A stretch of 64,000 nt of DNA from assembly GCA_963678705.1 (NCBI GenBank), contig OY783213.1:13396451-13460450 (forward strand). The letters run 5' to 3'. The translations under genes and the position numbers were made by a program. Shown one piece after another: positions 59,443 through 64,000 of this stretch (positions within the stretch are counted from its first letter, which is position 1; every line of letters begins with the position of its first letter). The DNA comes from Panorpa germanica (Eukaryota; Arthropoda; Insecta; Mecoptera; Panorpidae). The notes below the pieces were generated by a model. It was not told the DNA's origin, did not search any database, and saw nothing but the letters and a program-made list of their open reading frames with translations.

Positions 59443-59760
59443 CTTCTGGAGGAAGCTCTGTTACCGGCTTATGCTTCAATATTGCTGCATGATAAAATTA
59501 TACAACATAGTCAAAAGTATGCTCAATAATGTAAAAAAGTTTCGAATAAAATTGCTCAATCTATACTTGAAAAAGAAAATCGCAAAAAAAGTGTTTTTGT
59601 TTACGCTGAAACCCTAACGCTGAAAATAAAATTAAAGATCTATGGATGAAGGTACAGGTTTCAAAATTACTGTATGTTCCAATTAAACATTGCTACCATG
59701 GGACACAGTGCAGCACTAAGTCGCAATGTGCTCTATAATTGGAAAACACCGATGGTTACG
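59443..59760 (+). pseudogene. Unidentified protein-coding relic
   Basis: One frame reads FQDLLEEALLPAYASILLHD, then KIIQHSQKYAQ, a stop, KKVSNKIAQSILEKENRKKS and VFVYAETLT. A downstream frame gives ENKIKDLWMKVQVSKLLYVP. The amphipathic, helix-rich text looks like genuine protein interrupted by one stop and one shift. I do not recognise the family. A processed pseudogene or a decayed element ORF are both possible. Confidence 0.3.
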
Positions 59761-59972
59761 TCACTAGACAAAATCCAAACAAGTTGATTTTTTATTGTAA
59801 ACCTAATCTTAAATTTTTATATGACAGATCGTAATATAAATAAAATTAAATAAGAAATATTCATTCTTAGCACTTTTTCGAGATGCCTTCACATGGTCGT
59901 GGCACTAGTCCAGTACTGTCCATTCACTATTTGAAGTGGCGCTAGATCCGTAATGTGGATTATCCCCAGAGC

Positions 59973-60233
59973 ATGACGAACGTGGTGACCGTTATACTTA
60001 ACATAATGACTTGTACGAGAGCAAGAACAAGAGCGGCACTGAACATTATATTACAAGATGTTTCTATGTTACTTAAAGTGATTTACGGTTATTGTTATAT
60101 GTTGCTGAGGGATTGTTCTGTAAGAGTTAAGCTATTATGTCCACGGAGTCTTGTGAAATCTCTTGATAACGATAGCCATGTTCCTAGTAGACCTGGAACC
60201 TTACTTGAGACACTTACTAAGTTTATGAACTGA
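59973..60233 (+). other. Unassigned 86-codon open frame
   Basis: From an in-frame ATG at 59973, MTNVVTVILNIMTCTRARTR... to ...GTLLETLTKFMN and a stop at 60231. Codon composition is more balanced than in the surrounding frames. 'agtggcgctagat' just upstream (59936) is a phrase often found in mariner leaders. No domain is recognised. Confidence 0.25.
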
Positions 60234-60447
60234 GTACTGAGAAGAATTTTTAAAAGTAAAATAAACACATTTTTATTTCAATCCACGAAATACTTCAAAT
60301 TTATTACTCAGCGATCAGAAAATTGTTTGATTACTTATCTGTATAAATCTGTTGTTAATTAATTCGTAGAAAAATGATATCTAATAACTTGATCAAGCTC
60401 TTAAACTAATTTTTATATCAAATAAATTTGCATAAAATTAAAAAATC
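60234..60447. other. A+T-rich
   Basis: No feature. Confidence 0.5.
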
Positions 60448-60542
60448 AGTGGAAACGCCGGATACTTTAGTTAAATTTCTTATTCAAGTTTAACTTCGAC
60501 CTGCCAATAAAAAATTGATGTAACATATCCGGCGTTTCCACT
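60448..60542. mobile_element. 95-bp element with perfect 17-bp inverted ends
   Basis: AGTGGAAACGCCGGATA (60448-60464) and TATCCGGCGTTTCCACT (60526-60542) are exact reverse complements around a 61-bp spacer. The arms are much richer in G+C than the surroundings. It may be a tiny MITE or a solo internal deletion of a larger inverted-repeat transposon. No target duplication is obvious. Confidence 0.6.
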
Positions 60543-61270
60543 TCTTTTTTTTAAATGTAAACAAATATATTCGAATTAAAAATAGGGTTAGGTTTATTAT
60601 GTTGTTTAATTCAATTATCATTTTTTTTAGTGGGTAGAACACAATATAAAACAAGAAGTATTTAAACACAAAATGTTTTTATTTAATTTATATATATGTT
60701 ACAGTGAGATTCCATCAAAATTATAATACTTCACATTTGAAAACAGAAAACACTATAGAGTTATTATTAAATGCAAATATTATTCACAGCATCATCCTCC
60801 CTCCGCCAGATCTATTTGTGTTTGCTCTTGAAAAAACATCTACTATATTGCAATAGCTTGTCACATGTAATTAATTTTTGAATTTACATTACATGTACTA
60901 TTAGTTGGCAACCATTATTTATTTTAACAGTCTGCTGTCGAAGATCCTATCTTTATCTAACACCATTTTTTTAATTCAAATTCATGATCATTTCTATTCG
61001 ATTATTCAACCGATTTCTTTCAAATTATTTCCTACAGTGTTACACACTTTATGCAATATTTCAACAAGTATGATGTCTAGTCGGCATGAACTTTGAATTT
61101 AAATATATAGTACAAAACATAACCATATATATGTGAAAAAATTATATTTTTTTAGTTGGTAACACTGACCAGAGATATTTTAAAGTTTATTATTTAAGTT
61201 GTCAATTCCTTTATATCTAATTTTATAATAACTTAACATTATGCACAATAATATCTATATCTATATATAT
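60543..61270. other. A+T-rich, no gene recognised
   Basis: A 63-codon frame (60905-61096) has no motif. The stretch ends in a TA run that is the insertion site of the fold-back element. Confidence 0.5.
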
Positions 61271-62043
61271 ACAGGGTGTCCCAAAATTCAACGATAAGCC
61301 GGCACCAAAAGGTGGTCCTGCTCATGACTACACAAGAAAAAAAGAAAAAAAGGTTTTATCTCATTTTTTAAAAAGGAATTTTTTTTTTCGAAAATCGAAA
61401 CACCTTAAGATGTTTTTAACTACCATGACCACAATTTTTCAAATATTTCTGATTTTTTTTTTGTATCGGCAATCTAAATAGCACTGCTATCCACCACAAC
61501 CATTAAAACTCCCAGAATGTTAGTAGTTTTTGCAACAACAATTTATGAAATTTGGTTCTTGTTTAGAAATAGTATGCATAATTTTTTTTTATTGCTAGTT
61601 TTCCTGGAGTATTATACCATTTTGGAATCCTGAAGAGTTGCGCCAATTTTTAAAAAAACTTGCCATAGTAGTCTTCATACTTTTTTTTTACACCACGATG
61701 AGTTAAAGTTGACTGAAAGTAAAAATCTTTAAAAAAATTAGGGAAAAAAATAATTTCGATTAAATTTTGTGTAAAAACTACTAGCATTCTGGGAGTTTTA
61801 ATGGTTGTGATGGATAGCAGTGCTATTTAGGTAGCCGATACAAAAAAAATTCAGAAATATTTGAAAAATTGTGGTCATGGTAGTTAAAAACATCTTAAGG
61901 TGTTTCAATTTTCGAAAAAAAAATATTTTTTTTTCTAATACCTAAACAAAATGAGATAATTTTTTTTTTCTTTTTTTCTTGTGTAGTCATGAGCAGGACC
62001 ACCTTCTGGTGCCGGCTTATCGTTGAATTTTGGGACACCCTGT
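61271..62043. mobile_element. 773-bp fold-back element with ~260-bp arms
   Basis: The left arm (61271-61530) and right arm (about 61774-62043) are near-perfect reverse complements, starting ACAGGGTGTCCCAAAATTCA and ending in its mirror image. They differ at only a few sites, mainly in homopolymer runs. The 243-bp centre is A+T-rich and non-coding. Both outer flanks are TA runs, so a TA target (Tc1/mariner-like) is plausible but the exact duplication cannot be read. A transcript through it would fold into a hairpin of about 260 bp. The close match between the arms suggests recent origin or gene conversion between them. Confidence 0.85.
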
Positions 62044-63446
62044 ATATATATATCAGAATGTCCTAGTTGATATATTTACCACAGGTGATCATGCCAAGGA
62101 AATTAGAGCGTTATTTGGAAATTATATGGTACCAACGACTCAGCTCACATAGTTCAACCGACTGATGTATGTAGTGATTGCGATAAGAATTACAACTCGA
62201 GTATTAATTTCCTGAACATTTATTTAACATACAATATATAGAGACCGCGATATATGCTTTACGAATTAAGATAAACCAACGACAGTTTAGAAGCAATGAG
62301 TACCTTCATATCTTCAGTGGGTACATTCAGAAATCTTAAATCTTACGTAAAATACATATATAGTATTAGTAAATTTATATATCTAGTGATATTTTGTTAG
62401 AAATCCAAAAAAAAAATCAATTGGAAATTTAATTTATAGAAGTGCAAGCTATGATTTTCGTTTAACGTTAGAGCTTAAAATAATTTACATGCTATGGGTT
62501 TGAAGCAAACAGTTGTTGTTGTTGTTGTGTCACGTGCGTTGTAAAGTCAATTAGATAATAAACATAAAATACGATATATTAACATCCGCATCAATAGTGT
62601 ACAGAAGGTTGAATTTGAAGTACAAAAATATGTGAATTTGAAACAAAATAAATGTTGCGATCTCCAAATATTCTCTAAGTTTGTTATAAGAAATATTTTA
62701 CCAATTTACGTAAACATCCACTAAAGAATTTGTAGTTTTTTTACATGATATCACCTCAATCTCACTCCCCTTGTATACCCCCTCAAAATCAACCTTCTCT
62801 TCCTCCCAGCCAGAGTATCAAACATCAAAGATAAGCCTTAATTACATATATGCGATATTGCATTCTCCTCCACACGATGCCACCATAGTCCAGAGTTCTC
62901 CTGATACACAACGCTATTCTGCACGTAGATCCACGTGTGGTTGTTCATTCTAAACCCTTTGACCCTTTGCTGATTCTCTGGAGGCTTGATTCACAGCGAT
63001 AAGTAGCAATTATAGCCAAACGTCGTGTACTGGAGAAAGCGGAGTTAATTAATGACTCGTAGAGGAGAGAGGGCGAGGGAAAGACATGGGTTGCGGTATC
63101 AGTGCATCTGTAATGAGCATGTAATACCAAGGCTATTCAAATTTAAGATGCGTGGGTATAGGCTAAGTAATAATGTATCAATTAGATTATTACTCTTATG
63201 CTAAGGATAGCTCTGCTGTACCCAAATATTGTTCTATAACTCAATAAACATCTTATTGTTACATTAATATTGAAACGTAAATGCTATATAACCCATGAAC
63301 GTACCCACATAACATTAGATATTCCGTGTAAATTTATATATGATCCGAAATGTGAAAATAATATCCTGTAAATATACTGCATGCACATTACATAAACATG
63401 AATTCAATGAACATGACAGTACAACCTATGTACATGCAGGAATATT
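62044..63446. other. A+T-rich, no gene recognised
   Basis: (GTT)5 at 62512-62528. A more balanced-composition patch at 62760-63110 has 60-codon frames on both strands without motifs. Confidence 0.45.
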
Positions 63447-63826
63447 AAAGTTTCTGATTTTTTCATGAAAAATCGGTATTTTGAGGTTAAAGTGCTGTAA
63501 ACAATTGAAAAATCATTAAAAAAAGAAAAACTTGACAGTGTTACCTGCAGAAACTTATCAACTAATGAAATCATTTTGGTGTTTCGATTTCAGGAAATCC
63601 AGTGATGAGTTATGAGTGGCACCGCAATGTTACTTTTTTTGTGACGTCTGCGGAGATCTGTTGTCAATGGCTCATTTCTTGATATTTATTTATGAAAATT
63701 TTACAAAGTATTCTTCAAATGTCATTTTATCATGTAGTAATTATAGAAATAATTATATATTAACTATGTCGTCAAAAAACATTATCAAAAATATGCTTCT
63801 TTTTTATCGTTTTGACCTTGCCCCAC
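63447..63826 (+). repeat. Helitron-like family H interior, second copy
   Basis: Closely repeats 37747-38125, from 'catgaaaaatcggtattttga' through 'aacttatcaactaatgaaat' to 'cgttttgacctt'. It holds the counterpart (63616-63858) of the open frame at 37900. The 5' and 3' ends of the element are not present. Confidence 0.7.
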
Positions 63827-64000
63827 CACCACCCCTCTTAAGAAAACACATTGTATAAATTAATAAAATAGTGCACATATAAACATTTTTATTGGTTCCA
63901 ATTGGGTTTACAAAAGAATTTCTAATCGGGGAGAAAATAAAGCGATGGTAAAGTGAAATGTAACTTTAATGTAATGTAAAAAATGTAATTGCAAATTTAC
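63827..64000. other. A+T-rich end of window
   Basis: No feature; the sequence leaves the repeat at about 63827 with a C-rich 'ccccaccaccacccc' run. Confidence 0.5.

Noticed and set aside
1-64000. Integrated viral genes or bacterial-type defence systems
   Set aside because: I looked for polymerase, capsid, integrase, helicase and toxin-like motifs on both strands and saw only mariner, Harbinger and LINE signatures.

Overview
The window looks like nuclear DNA from an arthropod, most likely an insect. It is strongly A+T-rich, full of (TA)n and other simple repeats, and littered with old copies of element families typical of insect genomes: mariner, a PIF/Harbinger piece, Helitron-like repeats, tRNA-derived SINEs and truncated non-LTR retrotransposons. 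The order cannot be fixed from sequence alone. I see no bacterial operons, CRISPR array, rRNA, complete tRNA, or any complete host protein-coding gene. Nearly all open frames are short and chance-like. The window is best read as intergenic or long-intron DNA shaped by transposons.

Layout. 0-2.2 kb: an internally deleted mariner that still has both inverted repeats and the transposase N-terminus, then a SINE. 5-6.4 kb: a nested pair, a TTAA-flanked 665-bp element inside an older repeat whose relative, with perfect 16-bp inverted repeats, lies at 15.6-16.3 kb. 12-14 kb: a possible exon, the start of a Harbinger nuclease, and a deleted mariner of a second family, whose sister copy is at 22.4-22.9 kb. 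18-21 kb: the C-terminal end of a LINE with a CCHC-like motif, a SINE, a mariner relic and an unexplained G+C-richer, protein-like patch. 29-36 kb: SINEs, two more LINE ends, a second LINE family (34.3 kb), long (TA)n tracts, and a place where a LINE end runs directly into SINE-like sequence. 37-50 kb: several copies of one Helitron-like family, a decayed mariner ending in the typical KCV...YVEK tail, and a LINE sitting inside a tRNA-like SINE head. 51-60 kb: mostly empty A+T-rich DNA with two weak first-exon candidates, a 274-bp inverted-repeat element, a Helitron-type hairpin and two unassigned open frames. 60-62 kb: a 95-bp inverted-repeat element and a nearly perfect 773-bp fold-back element, the youngest-looking and most striking object here. 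63.4 kb: a further copy of the Helitron-family interior.

How the parts relate. The elements parasitise one another: the non-autonomous mariner, MITE, SINE and Helitron copies depend on proteins that no copy in this window can still make. The fold-back element is the best candidate for present activity or small-RNA production. Host genes, if any, are represented only by unproven exon-like islands at 12.1, 20.8, 51.0 and 58.2 kb.
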